DNA from: Limnobacter sp. CACIAM 66H1
Lineage (GTDB): Bacteria; Pseudomonadota; Gammaproteobacteria; Burkholderiales; Burkholderiaceae_B
Assembly: GCF_001601825.1 (NCBI RefSeq)
Contig: NZ_LUJK01000004.1
Span: 35,230-99,229, forward strand
Length of the DNA: 64,000 nt
Direction: 5' to 3'
Positions 47,350-55,247 of the stretch are shown in pieces. Within the stretch, counting starts at the first letter, position 1. The number at the start of each line of letters is the position of its first letter. Under the pieces are notes generated by a model. The model did not search any database, had not been told where the DNA came from, and worked only from the letters and a program-made list of their open reading frames with translations. A program made the position numbers and the translations under genes.

Positions 47350-48111
47350 TTGGCTTCAGTGGATCGGAATTTACTGGAACATGACTTGCGGGAATTGCTG
47401 GATCAGGCTCGCATGTCAGATTATTGCCCAAATGGGCTGCAGTTGGAAGGCAGGCCCCGTATTCAACGGCTGTTGACGGGAGTCACTGCGTCCAAGGCGC
47501 TGATTGAACTGGCGATTGAATTGAATGCCGATGCAATTCTGGTGCACCATGGCCTGATGTGGAAAGGTGACCCCCAGGTCGTGACCGGGTTTCGCAAAGA
47601 ACGACTCCAACTGGCGCTGGCTCATGATTTGAATGTGTTTGCGTACCACTTGCCGCTGGACAAACACCCTGAACTGGGCAACAACGCCCAGTTGGGGAAA
47701 ATGCTGGGTTGGCCCAGCACCCGCGTTGTAGGCGACAAAGGCTTGATTCACATGGGTGAGTTACCCGCAGCAGTCCCATTGCAGCAATTGGTGGACAAGG
47801 TTGGTTCCGTGTTGGGGCATCGTGTCTGTGTGGAAGGGGCCGATGACCCACACCGTTTGATACGAACCGTGGCTTGGTGCACGGGTGGCGCACCAGGCTA
47901 TGTCGAGGACTCTGCACTGCAAGGTGCTGATTTATACCTGACCGGTGAGTTGTCTGAGCCTGCCGTGCATGTGGCCCGTGAATGCAATGTCAGTTTGCTG
48001 GGCGCTGGTCACCATGCCACAGAACGTTGTGGTGTGAAGGCTTTGGGGGAATGGATTGCACAACGATATGGAATTGAAGTCACATTCCGGGATTTGTTCG
48101 TCGCGGTTTAG
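47350..48111 (+). CDS. Nif3-like dinuclear metal centre hexameric protein (YbgI family)
   Basis: A protein of about 253 residues of the Nif3/YbgI family. Metal-site motifs are visible: the early DYCPNGLQ, LVHHGLMW (two histidines), and the late GAGHHATE. The family is related to GTP cyclohydrolase I type 2 by annotation, but the activity is not settled. TTG 47350 gives the usual short start before DRNLLEHDLREL; GTG 47359 or the ATG at 47272 (which would overlap the divergent protease gene) are alternatives. Confidence 0.85.
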   Translation: MASVDRNLLEHDLRELLDQARMSDYCPNGLQLEGRPRIQRLLTGVTASKALIELAIELNADAILVHHGLMWKGDPQVVTGFRKERLQLALAHDLNVFAYHLPLDKHPELGNNAQLGKMLGWPSTRVVGDKGLIHMGELPAAVPLQQLVDKVGSVLGHRVCVEGADDPHRLIRTVAWCTGGAPGYVEDSALQGADLYLTGELSEPAVHVARECNVSLLGAGHHATERCGVKALGEWIAQRYGIEVTFRDLFVAV

Positions 48112-48205
48112 ATGTTTTCTAATGTATGGCTGTAAATGTTTCTGTCGATTCGGCATTTGATGGAATTTCTCCCCAAAACTGTTCCTTGTTTCAAGCTTGG
48201 TGGGG

Positions 48206-48211
48206 TACAAT
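48206..48211 (+). promoter_or_regulatory. Putative -10 element of the petABC operon
   Basis: TACAAT preceded by GGGG, 46 bp before the petA ATG, in a 145-bp intergenic stretch. Possible weak -35 sequences (TTCCTT, TTGTTT) lie upstream with 18- or 14-bp spacing. Confidence 0.4.
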
Positions 48212-48256
48212 CTCCGGTTGCATGGATCACTGGATTTTACTTTCGGGGTTATTTTG

Positions 48257-48862
48257 ATGAGCAATAATCAACCTGTAGACAAAGAACGTCGCGTATGGAT
48301 GATCGCTTGCGGCGCAGCGGGTGGTGTAGCGGCTGCAGCAACTGGTGGCGCGTTTCTGACTTCAATGGCACCTTCCGAGCGTGCGAAAGCCGCTGGTGCG
48401 CCCGTTGAGCTTGATATCTCTGGCATGCAGCCAGGCGACATGAAAACTGTCGAATGGCGTGGAAAGCCAGTGTGGGTGGTGCGTCGTGACCCCTCCATGG
48501 TTGAAGCCTTGCCTCAGTTGAATGACCAGCTGGCCGATCCCAACTCAGAACGCAGCCCAGATCAGTTGACACCCGAGTACGCACGTAACGTTCATCGCTC
48601 AATCAAGCCCGAATACCTGGTAGCCGTTGGCATTTGCTCACACCTCGGTTGTTCGCCCTCTGCGCGTTTTGAACCTGGCCCCCAGCCAAGCCTGCCTGAT
48701 GACTGGCAAGGCGGCTTTTTCTGTCCTTGTCACGGTTCAACGTTCGATCTGGCTGGTCGCGTTTATGCTGGTAAGCCCGCTCCGGACAACTTGGAAGTGC
48801 CACCCCACAAATATTTGTCAGACACCAAGTTGTTGATCGGTGTAGACGAGAACAACGCCTGA
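48257..48862 (+). CDS. petA: Ubiquinol-cytochrome c reductase iron-sulfur (Rieske) subunit
   Basis: A 201-residue Rieske protein of the bc1 complex. The [2Fe-2S] ligands are in CSHLGC and CPCHGS. The N-terminus has a twin-arginine-type start (KERRVWMI followed by a small-residue hydrophobic helix, about 18-40), agreeing with Tat export of Rieske proteins and the tatABC genes 3 kb upstream. ATG 48257 is chosen; the frame is open 20 codons further upstream. It oxidises ubiquinol at the Qo site. Confidence 0.95.
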   Translation: MSNNQPVDKERRVWMIACGAAGGVAAAATGGAFLTSMAPSERAKAAGAPVELDISGMQPGDMKTVEWRGKPVWVVRRDPSMVEALPQLNDQLADPNSERSPDQLTPEYARNVHRSIKPEYLVAVGICSHLGCSPSARFEPGPQPSLPDDWQGGFFCPCHGSTFDLAGRVYAGKPAPDNLEVPPHKYLSDTKLLIGVDENNA

Positions 48863-48887
48863 CATTTGAGAGCGAGGAGTAGTAATT

Positions 48888-50153
48888 ATGGCGGCAGACA
48901 AAAAAGTCGAAACAACAGGCGTGTTGGGCTGGATTGACCAGCGCTTTCCCCTGACCTCGACCTACAAAGCGCATTTGTCCGAGTACTATGCGCCTAAAAA
49001 CTTCAACTTCTGGTACTTCTTTGGCTCACTGGCCTTGCTGGTGTTGGTCATCCAGATCGTTACCGGTATTTTCCTGGTCATGCATTACAAGCCCGATGCG
49101 GCCAAGGCATTCCAGTCCGTGGAGTACATCATGCGCGATGTGCCTTGGGGCTGGCTTGTTCGTTACATGCACTCCACAGGCGCATCCATGTTCTTCGTGG
49201 TGGTTTATCTGCACATGATGCGTGGCTTGTTGTACGGCTCTTATCGCAAACCACGTGAACTGATCTGGATCTTCGGTGTTGCGATCTTCCTGTGTCTGAT
49301 GGCCGAGGCGTTCTTTGGTTATCTGCTGCCTTGGGGTCAAATGAGCTACTGGGGTGCTCAGGTGATTGTGAACCTGTTCTCCGCCATTCCGGTGATTGGT
49401 CCTGATTTGGCCATCTGGATTCGTGGTGATTATGTGGTTTCCGATGCCACCTTGAACCGCTTCTTCTCCTTCCACGTCATCGCAATTCCACTGGTGTTGC
49501 TGGGCCTGGTTGCAGCTCACCTGGTTGCTTTGCACGAAGTGGGTTCGAACAACCCCGACGGTGTTGAAATCAAGGAAAAGAAAGACGCGAATGGCAAGCC
49601 TTTGGATGGCATTCCGTTCCACCCTTACTACACGGTGCATGACATTTTGGGTGTAGGCGTGTTCTTGATGGTGTTCTCAGCGATTGTATTTTTTGCGCCT
49701 GAAATGGGTGGTTACTTCCTGGAATATAACAACTTCATTCCGGCTGACCCATTGAAGACGCCTGCACACATTGCACCTGTCTGGTATTTCACACCGTTCT
49801 ACTCCATTCTGCGTGCAATTACCTTCCCGTTCCTGGGTCTGGATGCGAAGTTTTGGGGTGTGGTGGCCATGGGTGGCGCAGTGGTGATCCTGTTCTTCCT
49901 GCCTTGGTTGGACAAGAGCCCCGTGAAGTCAATCCGTTATCGTCCAGCCATGCACAAGTGGATTTACGCAGTGTTCGTAATCAACTTCATCGTGTTGGGT
50001 TATCTGGGCGTGAAGCCACCATCAGATGTTGGTCAAATCGTTTCCCAGATTGGTACCCTGTACTATTTCCTGTTCTTCCTGGCCATGCCGTGGTGGTCAA
50101 AGCTGGGCACATTCAAGCCAGTGCCTGACCGTGTTGTGTTTCAACCGCACTGA
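48888..50153 (+). CDS. petB: Ubiquinol-cytochrome c reductase cytochrome b subunit
   Basis: A 421-residue membrane protein with eight membrane helices. The b-heme histidines lie in helices 2 and 4 (STGASMFFVVVYLHMMRG and FHVIAIPLVLLGLVAAHLVALH regions) and the Qo-site PDPL-like motif region is near residues 280-290. It is the proton-translocating core of the bc1 complex and lies between petA and petC. Confidence 0.96.
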   Translation: MAADKKVETTGVLGWIDQRFPLTSTYKAHLSEYYAPKNFNFWYFFGSLALLVLVIQIVTGIFLVMHYKPDAAKAFQSVEYIMRDVPWGWLVRYMHSTGASMFFVVVYLHMMRGLLYGSYRKPRELIWIFGVAIFLCLMAEAFFGYLLPWGQMSYWGAQVIVNLFSAIPVIGPDLAIWIRGDYVVSDATLNRFFSFHVIAIPLVLLGLVAAHLVALHEVGSNNPDGVEIKEKKDANGKPLDGIPFHPYYTVHDILGVGVFLMVFSAIVFFAPEMGGYFLEYNNFIPADPLKTPAHIAPVWYFTPFYSILRAITFPFLGLDAKFWGVVAMGGAVVILFFLPWLDKSPVKSIRYRPAMHKWIYAVFVINFIVLGYLGVKPPSDVGQIVSQIGTLYYFLFFLAMPWWSKLGTFKPVPDRVVFQPH

Positions 50154-50203
50154 TGATTGCGCACCAAGCTGACTGGACGACGAACTGGAGAAGATAGGAT
50201 TAA

Positions 50204-50962
50204 ATGATGAAAAAAATACTGGCTTTGTTGGCGCTTGTTCCCTCACTGGTTTTCAGTGCGGGCAGTAATTACCCATTGGACAAGGCGCCTGACTTGACAA
50301 ACGACCTGGCTGCGCTACAGCGCGGCGCCAAGTTGTTTTCCAACTACTGTTTGAATTGCCACTCTGCAGAGAGCATGCGCTACAACCGCTTGCGTGACAT
50401 TGGTTTGACCGATGAGCAGATCAAGGAAAACCTGATGTTCGCCACGGACAATGTGGGCGATACCATGACCATTGCCATGGATCCAAAGGATGCCAAGAAG
50501 TGGTTCGGTGCAGCACCTCCCGATTTGTCCCTGATCGCACGTTCACGTGCCTCTGCAAACGGCCCCGGCGCTGACTACATTTACACTTACCTGCGTACTT
50601 ATTACCGTGATCCTTCCAAGCCCACTGGCTGGAACAACATGGCTTTCCCGAACGTCGGCATGCCGCATGTGTTGTGGGAACTGCAGGGTGAACAAGTGGC
50701 CAAGTATGAAGAGGTGCCAGCCGGTTATGGCAAGGAAGGTACTGTTCAGAAGTTCGTTGGATTTGAGGTGACTAAGCCCGGCACCATGACTCAGGTGGAA
50801 TACGACCAGGCCATGGCTGACCTCACCAGTTTCTTGGTGTATATGGCTGAACCTGTGCGCGAAGACCGCTTCAAGTTGGGCGTGATTGTGCTGTTGTTCT
50901 TCGGCGTGTTTACCATTTTTGCCTGGCGCTTGAACGCCGCTTACTGGAAAGACATCAAGTAA
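50204..50962 (+). CDS. petC: Ubiquinol-cytochrome c reductase cytochrome c1 subunit
   Basis: A 252-residue c1 with a signal peptide (cut near FSAG, residue 18-20), the covalent haem site CLNCH (Cys49, Cys52, His53), a candidate axial Met in the PGTMTQ region, and a C-terminal membrane anchor (about 222-245). It passes electrons from the Rieske centre to cytochrome c. Two adjacent ATG codons (50204, 50207) could start. Confidence 0.95.
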   Translation: MMKKILALLALVPSLVFSAGSNYPLDKAPDLTNDLAALQRGAKLFSNYCLNCHSAESMRYNRLRDIGLTDEQIKENLMFATDNVGDTMTIAMDPKDAKKWFGAAPPDLSLIARSRASANGPGADYIYTYLRTYYRDPSKPTGWNNMAFPNVGMPHVLWELQGEQVAKYEEVPAGYGKEGTVQKFVGFEVTKPGTMTQVEYDQAMADLTSFLVYMAEPVREDRFKLGVIVLLFFGVFTIFAWRLNAAYWKDIK

Positions 50963-50985
50963 GCTTTTTGGCTTAATCATGTACA

Positions 50986-51018
50986 GGCTGGGGTGTTTGC
51001 TCGCCCCGGCCATTTTTT
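50986..51018 (+). terminator. Rho-independent terminator after petC
   Basis: Arms GGCTGGGG (50986-50993) and CCCCGGCC (51004-51011), one G-T pair, followed by a T-rich tail (51013-51018). It is 24 bp past petC and 20 bp before sspA, so read-through may still supply sspAB. Confidence 0.85.
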
Positions 51019-51037
51019 GTTTTGGGATGACAACATT

Positions 51038-51640
51038 ATGATGGTTCTTTACTCTGGAACGACCTGCCCGTTTTCTCAGCGTTGCCGGTTCGTTTTGCAT
51101 GAAAAAGGCATGGATTTCGAGATCAAGGACATTGATTTGTTCAACCGGCCTGATGACATCAGTGTGATGAACCCTTACAGTCAGGTGCCAATTCTTGTTG
51201 AACGTGATTTGATTCTGTACGAATCAAACATCATCAACGAGTATATCGACGAGCGTTTTCCCCATCCCCAACTGATGCCTGCGGACCCAGTGATGCGTGC
51301 GCGTACTCGCTTGTTCTTATTCAATTTCGAGCGAGAGTTGTTCCAACATGTGAGTGTGTTGGAGAAGGCCGGTAACCCCAAGGCCATGGACAAAGCCAAG
51401 TCGGCGATTCGCGAGCAGTTGACCCAACTTGCGCCGGTATTTGTGAAAAGCAAATACATGCTGGGAGAGGAGTTTTCCATGCTGGACGTTGCCTTGGCAC
51501 CGCTGTTGTGGCGTTTGGAGCACTATGGCATTGAGTTGCCAAAGTCTGCTGCGCCATTGATGAAGTATGCCGAACGCATTTTCGCGAAACCTGCATTTAT
51601 TGATGCATTGACACCCTCTGAAAAGGTAATGCGTCGTTAA
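51038..51640 (+). CDS. sspA: Stringent starvation protein A
   Basis: A 200-residue glutathione S-transferase-fold protein with the SspA N-terminus YSGTTCPFSQRCRFVLHEKG. SspA binds RNA polymerase and shapes stationary-phase and stress transcription. Of two adjacent ATG codons (51038 and 51041) the first is reported; an upstream in-frame ATG at 50993 lies inside the petC terminator. petABC-sspA-sspB is a standard betaproteobacterial order. Confidence 0.94.
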   Translation: MMVLYSGTTCPFSQRCRFVLHEKGMDFEIKDIDLFNRPDDISVMNPYSQVPILVERDLILYESNIINEYIDERFPHPQLMPADPVMRARTRLFLFNFERELFQHVSVLEKAGNPKAMDKAKSAIREQLTQLAPVFVKSKYMLGEEFSMLDVALAPLLWRLEHYGIELPKSAAPLMKYAERIFAKPAFIDALTPSEKVMRR

Positions 51641-51686
51641 TTGAAGTTTCATTGCGAAGCTGTCCGGAAACGTCGAGGAAAAAGTT

Positions 51687-52229
51687 GTGACTGAAGTATC
51701 TACAAAGCCTTATTTGATTCGAGCCATTCACGAATGGTGTGTCGACAATGGCTACACGCCTTACCTCGCCGTGGCTGTGAATGAAAAAACCCAGGTGCCA
51801 AAAGAGTTTGTCAAGGCGGGGGAGATTGTGCTGAATACGTCTCCTTTGGCCACCAACAAATTGAGTCTTGGCAATGCCGCGATTGAGTTTGAGGCCCGGT
51901 TCGGTGGCGTGGTTCGAGAAATCTTTGTGCCGATCGAGCAGATCAGTGCTATTTACGCGCGCGAGAATGGCCACGGAATGGCTTTTGAAGTGTTGAAGCC
52001 ATTGGCCGAGATTGAAGGTGATGGAAACGAGGCTGTTCAATTCATTCTCGATGAAGAGGATGAGCCAGTTTCACAGGATTCGGAAGATAAACCGGCGGGT
52101 TTGCGTTCAGTTTCCGGTGCATCGGAAGATCCGCAGCCTTTGTCTGTGGCTAAAACGGATAAATCTGATGAAAAAACACCAAAAAAACCCGGGCAGAAGA
52201 AAAAAAATCATCTGACTCGAGTAAAATAG
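51687..52229 (+). CDS. sspB: ClpXP adaptor protein SspB
   Basis: A 180-residue SspB: ordered substrate-binding domain (about 1-115, with PYLIRAIHEWCVDNGYTPYL and IYARENGHGM), then an acidic, disordered linker rich in Asp/Glu/Ser/Pro, and a basic C-terminal end that should include the ClpX-binding tail. It delivers ssrA-tagged proteins to ClpXP. It begins with GTG preceded by GAGGAA at 51675-51680. Confidence 0.93.
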   Translation: MTEVSTKPYLIRAIHEWCVDNGYTPYLAVAVNEKTQVPKEFVKAGEIVLNTSPLATNKLSLGNAAIEFEARFGGVVREIFVPIEQISAIYARENGHGMAFEVLKPLAEIEGDGNEAVQFILDEEDEPVSQDSEDKPAGLRSVSGASEDPQPLSVAKTDKSDEKTPKKPGQKKKNHLTRVK

Positions 52230-52243
52230 CGCTTCTCTTAAGT

Positions 52244-52319
52244 GCCGCTTTAGCTCAGTTGGTAGAGCAACCGCCTTGTAAGCGGTAGGTCGTCAGTTCG
52301 AATCCGACAAGCGGCACCA
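52244..52319 (+). tRNA. tRNA-Thr (UGU)
   Basis: A 76-nt cloverleaf: acceptor GCCGCTT with AAGCGGC, D arm GCTC/GAGC, anticodon stem ACCGC/GCGGT with loop CTTGTAA (anticodon TGT), T arm GTCAG-TTCGAAT-CCGAC-type with standard TTCGAAT loop, and encoded CCA. It lies 14 bp past sspB. Confidence 0.96.
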
Positions 52320-52437
52320 TTCTTCTCCCGGTTTCTTGGGAAATCATCCAAGCTTTTTTCTGTCGTACACGTGATGATGCGTCCTGCGTTGGCGTCTATT
52401 GCCAATTCGACGTGGTTTGCTTGTGCCCCTCTGGGTC

Positions 52438-52550
52438 GGTGACTTGGGAGCTGAACTTGAACGGTCGCTGCTGCTGTTTGTTGCGCAACTCGGCATGTGT
52501 TACTTGTGCCGCACTGAACTGGTGATTTAAGAGCTGAACTTGAAGGGTCC
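52438..52550. repeat. Imperfect 30-bp direct repeat pair
   Basis: Copies at 52438-52467 and 52521-52550 (83 bp apart) share GGTGA-TT, AGCTGAACTTGAA and GGTC. A perfect inverted copy of the 13-bp core GGAGCTGAACTTG stands at 52715-52727. Confidence 0.75.
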
Positions 52551-52607
52551 CCGCTGCCCGAAAACTTGGCATTTCGGCTTGTCGTCTTGAGCCTGCACTA
52601 AGCCAAG

Positions 52608-52961
52608 CCCTCCAAAAGTCACGGTCGGGTCTTGGCTTTCGCGCCAGGGCGCGATCGTTGGTCTCTGCGCGCCAAGCCGGCAAGTTTTCTGACTGGTCAT
52701 CGTGCGACCCATTGCAAGTTCAGCTCCTCGCACTCCCGTGCAGCGCTTCGCCATCACCACGCAACTCGCAGCTGTGTTCAATGGTCAATCGGCACTGGCG
52801 AATCTGCACCACTTCACAGCTCACGTACGGATATGCTGCCCAATCGGCGGCGGTGTTTCGATCGCTTCGCCTTCAAGAAAACCTGCCCTTGCGTGCCGAG
52901 CAGTGCCGGTGTTGCCCAGCATGGGCAACAGAGAACGGACCCGACCCGCTTTTTTGGAGGG
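52608..52961. repeat. Long-range imperfect inverted repeat
   Basis: The 24-bp arm at 52608-52631 (CCCTCCAAAA then GGTCGGGTC) is an imperfect reverse complement of 52938-52961. The loop between arms is about 306 bp and holds the core inverted copy of the direct repeat. Confidence 0.6.
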
Positions 52962-53011
52962 CCGTTCTCAGGCATCGCGAGGCTCAGCAAGGGGTCAACA
53001 GGTTTTCTGGC

Positions 53012-53173
53012 GAGAGATCGGAACCCAAGCCGATCGGGCAGTTAACCGGCAGGCGAGAGATCGGAACCCAAGCAGATTGGGCGATGAAGAGGCTGCAAGA
53101 GATCGGAACCCAAGCCGATTGGGCAGTTCACCGGCAGGTGAGAGATCAGAACCCACGCCAATTGCGCTCAAAC
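53012..53173. repeat. Tandem array of 42-43-bp units, each able to form a hairpin
   Basis: Units begin at 53012, 53055, 53097 and 53140 (the last partial). Each has GAGATCGGAACCCAAGC or a close variant; in the first, GATCGG and CCGATC pair around the loop AACCCAAG, and the third keeps this with one G-T pair. The inverted 13-mer CTGCCCAATCGGC lies upstream at 52836-52848. The units have no spacers and no cas genes are near. Confidence 0.8.
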
Positions 53174-53217
53174 CCTTTACACTGTGCGCATTGTATTTAC
53201 CGCAGCAACCCACAGCG

Positions 53218-54123
53218 ATGCCCAAACCCAAAAGAAACCCCCTAGATACACTTGAGCTTAAGCCAGGCCAGTCCATCGAACTGTTGAAGGCGTTGCACAT
53301 TGTGACGCGAGAAGGTGGCATTAACCAGGACAGCCGGAGAAAGCTAAAGCAGGTGTATCACCTGACCCATTTCATTGAACCGTTGATTGACGAAGTGCGC
53401 AAAGCCAATCACGGTGGTTTGTATCTGGTAGATCATGGCGCCGGCAAGTCGTATCTCGGGTTTATTCTGTATGACCTTTACATGAAACAGAACCCAGAAG
53501 GCGCGATAGTGGCTGGTGTGGAAACACGGCAAGAGTTGGTTGACAAGTCCAATGCACTGGCAAAACAGCTTGGATTTGATGCTGGTATGCGGTTCATGAA
53601 TTTGCCGGTTGCGCAGGCCACAGACCATCCTGATTTGCCTGACACAGTCGATATTGTGACGGCGCTTCACGCCTGCAATACCGCGACAGATGATGCGATC
53701 TCATTCGGGTTGAAAAAACAGGCGAAGTTTATGGCTTTGGTGCCATGTTGTCAGGCTGAAGTGGCGGCGCATTTGCGCAAAAACAAAGCCAGCCAGCTGG
53801 GTAAAACCAGTTTGGTGGAAATGTGGCGCCACCCCCTACACACCCGGGAATTCGGAAGCCAGCTCACCAATGTGCTGCGTTGCCTGCAACTGGAGGCCTA
53901 TGGTTATCAGGTGACTGTGACCGAGTTGGTGGGTTGGGAGCACTCGATGAAAAATGAGTTGATTATTGCCAAGAAGCATCAGCGGTCGAACCCCAAGGCT
54001 GCGCAGCGATTGCGCAGTATGTTGGTTGAGTTGGGGCTGGATGGTGAAGAGGTTTTGCAGGAGCGCTTTCACGTGCCAGCCTGGAACGATGAGGTGGATG
54101 AGGCTGCCCGAAACGTTGTTTGA
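53218..54123 (+). CDS. SAM-dependent methyltransferase domain protein
   Basis: A 301-residue protein with a Rossmann methyltransferase fold. Motif I is about residues 70-80 (LYLVDHGAGKSYLGF), followed by an acidic motif after VAGVETR, and the ALHACNTATDDAI and MALVPCCQAEVA stretches typical of a family found across proteobacteria near rRNA/tRNA modification genes. The substrate is not known. ATG 53218 marks the beginning of the conserved part; the frame is open upstream into the repeat region. It overlaps nothing and is convergent with ubiX. Confidence 0.75.
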   Translation: MPKPKRNPLDTLELKPGQSIELLKALHIVTREGGINQDSRRKLKQVYHLTHFIEPLIDEVRKANHGGLYLVDHGAGKSYLGFILYDLYMKQNPEGAIVAGVETRQELVDKSNALAKQLGFDAGMRFMNLPVAQATDHPDLPDTVDIVTALHACNTATDDAISFGLKKQAKFMALVPCCQAEVAAHLRKNKASQLGKTSLVEMWRHPLHTREFGSQLTNVLRCLQLEAYGYQVTVTELVGWEHSMKNELIIAKKHQRSNPKAAQRLRSMLVELGLDGEEVLQERFHVPAWNDEVDEAARNVV

Positions 54124-54155
54124 TCACCCAGAAAACGCTGGCAAAGCGCAATCAG

Positions 54156-54758
54156 TCAGGTGCTGTTTTTGAGCCCTTGCCATTCGCTGCGCTGCACATT
54201 GGGTAGCCCCAGTAGTTGGAGCGCATGCTGGGCGGTGTCAGTTACCATGGCGTCGATGTTGGCCGGGCGCTGGTACAGTGCCGGCACCGGTGGCATGATG
54301 ATTCCACCCATTTCCGTCACGCTGACCATGTTGCGAAGATGCGCCAAATTCAGCGGAGTTTCTCGAGGCAGCAAGACCAGGCGGCGTCGCTCTTTCAGCA
54401 CAACATCCGCGGCACGGGTAATCAGGTTGTTCGACAAGCCGTGCGCCACAGCAGCCAAAGTGTGCATGGAGCAGGGCGCAATCACCATGCCCATGGACGG
54501 GTAGGAGCCACTGGCGATGCAGTTGCCCACTTGTTTGGGTGAGTGCACCACATGGGCTTTCGCTTCAATCTCCTCCTTGCTCAAGTCGCTTTCACTGGCC
54601 ACGGTAAGCCAGCCAGAAGACGAGACGACCAGATGAATTTCCGTGTCGCCACGGGCTCTGAGCAAGTCGAGAATTTTCAAACCGTACAACGCACCGCTGG
54701 CACCTGTGATGGCCACAGTGATGGATTGTTTGAATTGGGGGGCGAGGGTGCTGCTCAA
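54156..54758 (-). CDS. ubiX: Flavin prenyltransferase UbiX
   Basis: A 200-residue UbiX that attaches a dimethylallyl group to FMN to make prenylated FMN for the UbiD decarboxylase in ubiquinone synthesis. The FMN-binding start ITGASGALYG (about 16-25), APCSMHTLAAVAHGLSNNLI and the C-terminal RRRLVLLPRETPL are characteristic. It is the last gene of a minus-strand run starting at hemA. Confidence 0.94.
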   Translation of the reverse strand: MSSTLAPQFKQSITVAITGASGALYGLKILDLLRARGDTEIHLVVSSSGWLTVASESDLSKEEIEAKAHVVHSPKQVGNCIASGSYPSMGMVIAPCSMHTLAAVAHGLSNNLITRAADVVLKERRRLVLLPRETPLNLAHLRNMVSVTEMGGIIMPPVPALYQRPANIDAMVTDTAQHALQLLGLPNVQRSEWQGLKNST

Positions 54759-54811
54759 GATGGGGTGCCTGAAGGTGGCCGCACGTCAATTCGCGCGACC
54801 AGTTTCACGAT

Positions 54812-55144
54812 TTACTCAGATTTGGTGGATGCATTGGCGGCGGCGATCAATGCCTGCAGCTCGCCGCTTTGGTACATCTCGGTCATGATGTCACAACCGC
54901 CCAAAAACTCACCGTTCACGTAAAGCTGTGGAATGGTGGGCCAGTTGGCGTAGTCCTTGATGCCCTGACGAATTTCGGGGTCGTCCAGTACGTTTACCGT
55001 GACTACTTTTTCAGCCTCGCAGGCTTTCAGGATTTGAATGGCGCGACCAGAAAACCCGCACATGGGGAACTGCGCTGTTCCTTTCATGAACAAAACCACG
55101 GGATGGCTGGTAACGGTTTCGTGAATGGAATCGCGAACGCTCAT
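54812..55144 (-). CDS. grxD: Monothiol glutaredoxin (Grx4 family)
   Basis: A 110-residue CGFS-type glutaredoxin: Cys29-Gly-Phe-Ser32 followed by the glutathione and cluster-binding region with TIPQLYVNGEFLGGCD. Such proteins carry [2Fe-2S] clusters and partner with BolA proteins, one of which (ibaG) is encoded at 36 kb. Confidence 0.95.
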   Translation of the reverse strand: MSVRDSIHETVTSHPVVLFMKGTAQFPMCGFSGRAIQILKACEAEKVVTVNVLDDPEIRQGIKDYANWPTIPQLYVNGEFLGGCDIMTEMYQSGELQALIAAANASTKSE

Positions 55145-55247
55145 AAAAACTTCCTTTCAGTTGGATGAATTGCTACAACCCTGTAGTGTAATGGAAGTGG
55201 GTATAAAACGCTCGTTTTCAATGCCTTGCGCGCATTTGCCCTGCAAA

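Larger units (their letters stand above)
52320..53217. other. Gene-free, repeat-rich 0.9-kb stretch
   Basis: About 900 bp between tRNA-Thr and the methyltransferase with no convincing gene: the open frames here have no family-like sequence and simply continue into the methyltransferase frame. It holds a tandem array (53012-53173), a pair of 30-bp direct repeats (52438-52467 and 52521-52550) with an inverted 13-bp copy at 52715-52727, and two long-range inverted pairs (52608-52631 with 52938-52961; 52836-52848 with 53114-53126). Confidence 0.7.

Noticed and set aside
53012..53173. CRISPR array
   Set aside because: The units are directly joined with no unique spacers, diverge from each other, and no cas genes are present.
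52702..53217. 172-codon N-terminal extension of the methyltransferase frame
   Set aside because: It is built from the repeat region, reads like translated hairpin units and is absent from the conserved methyltransferase core; ATG 53218 is the likely start.
52244..53217. Integrated genomic island using tRNA-Thr as attachment site
   Set aside because: No integrase gene and no repeat of the tRNA 3' end were seen in the following sequence; only repeats are present, so this remains a speculation.
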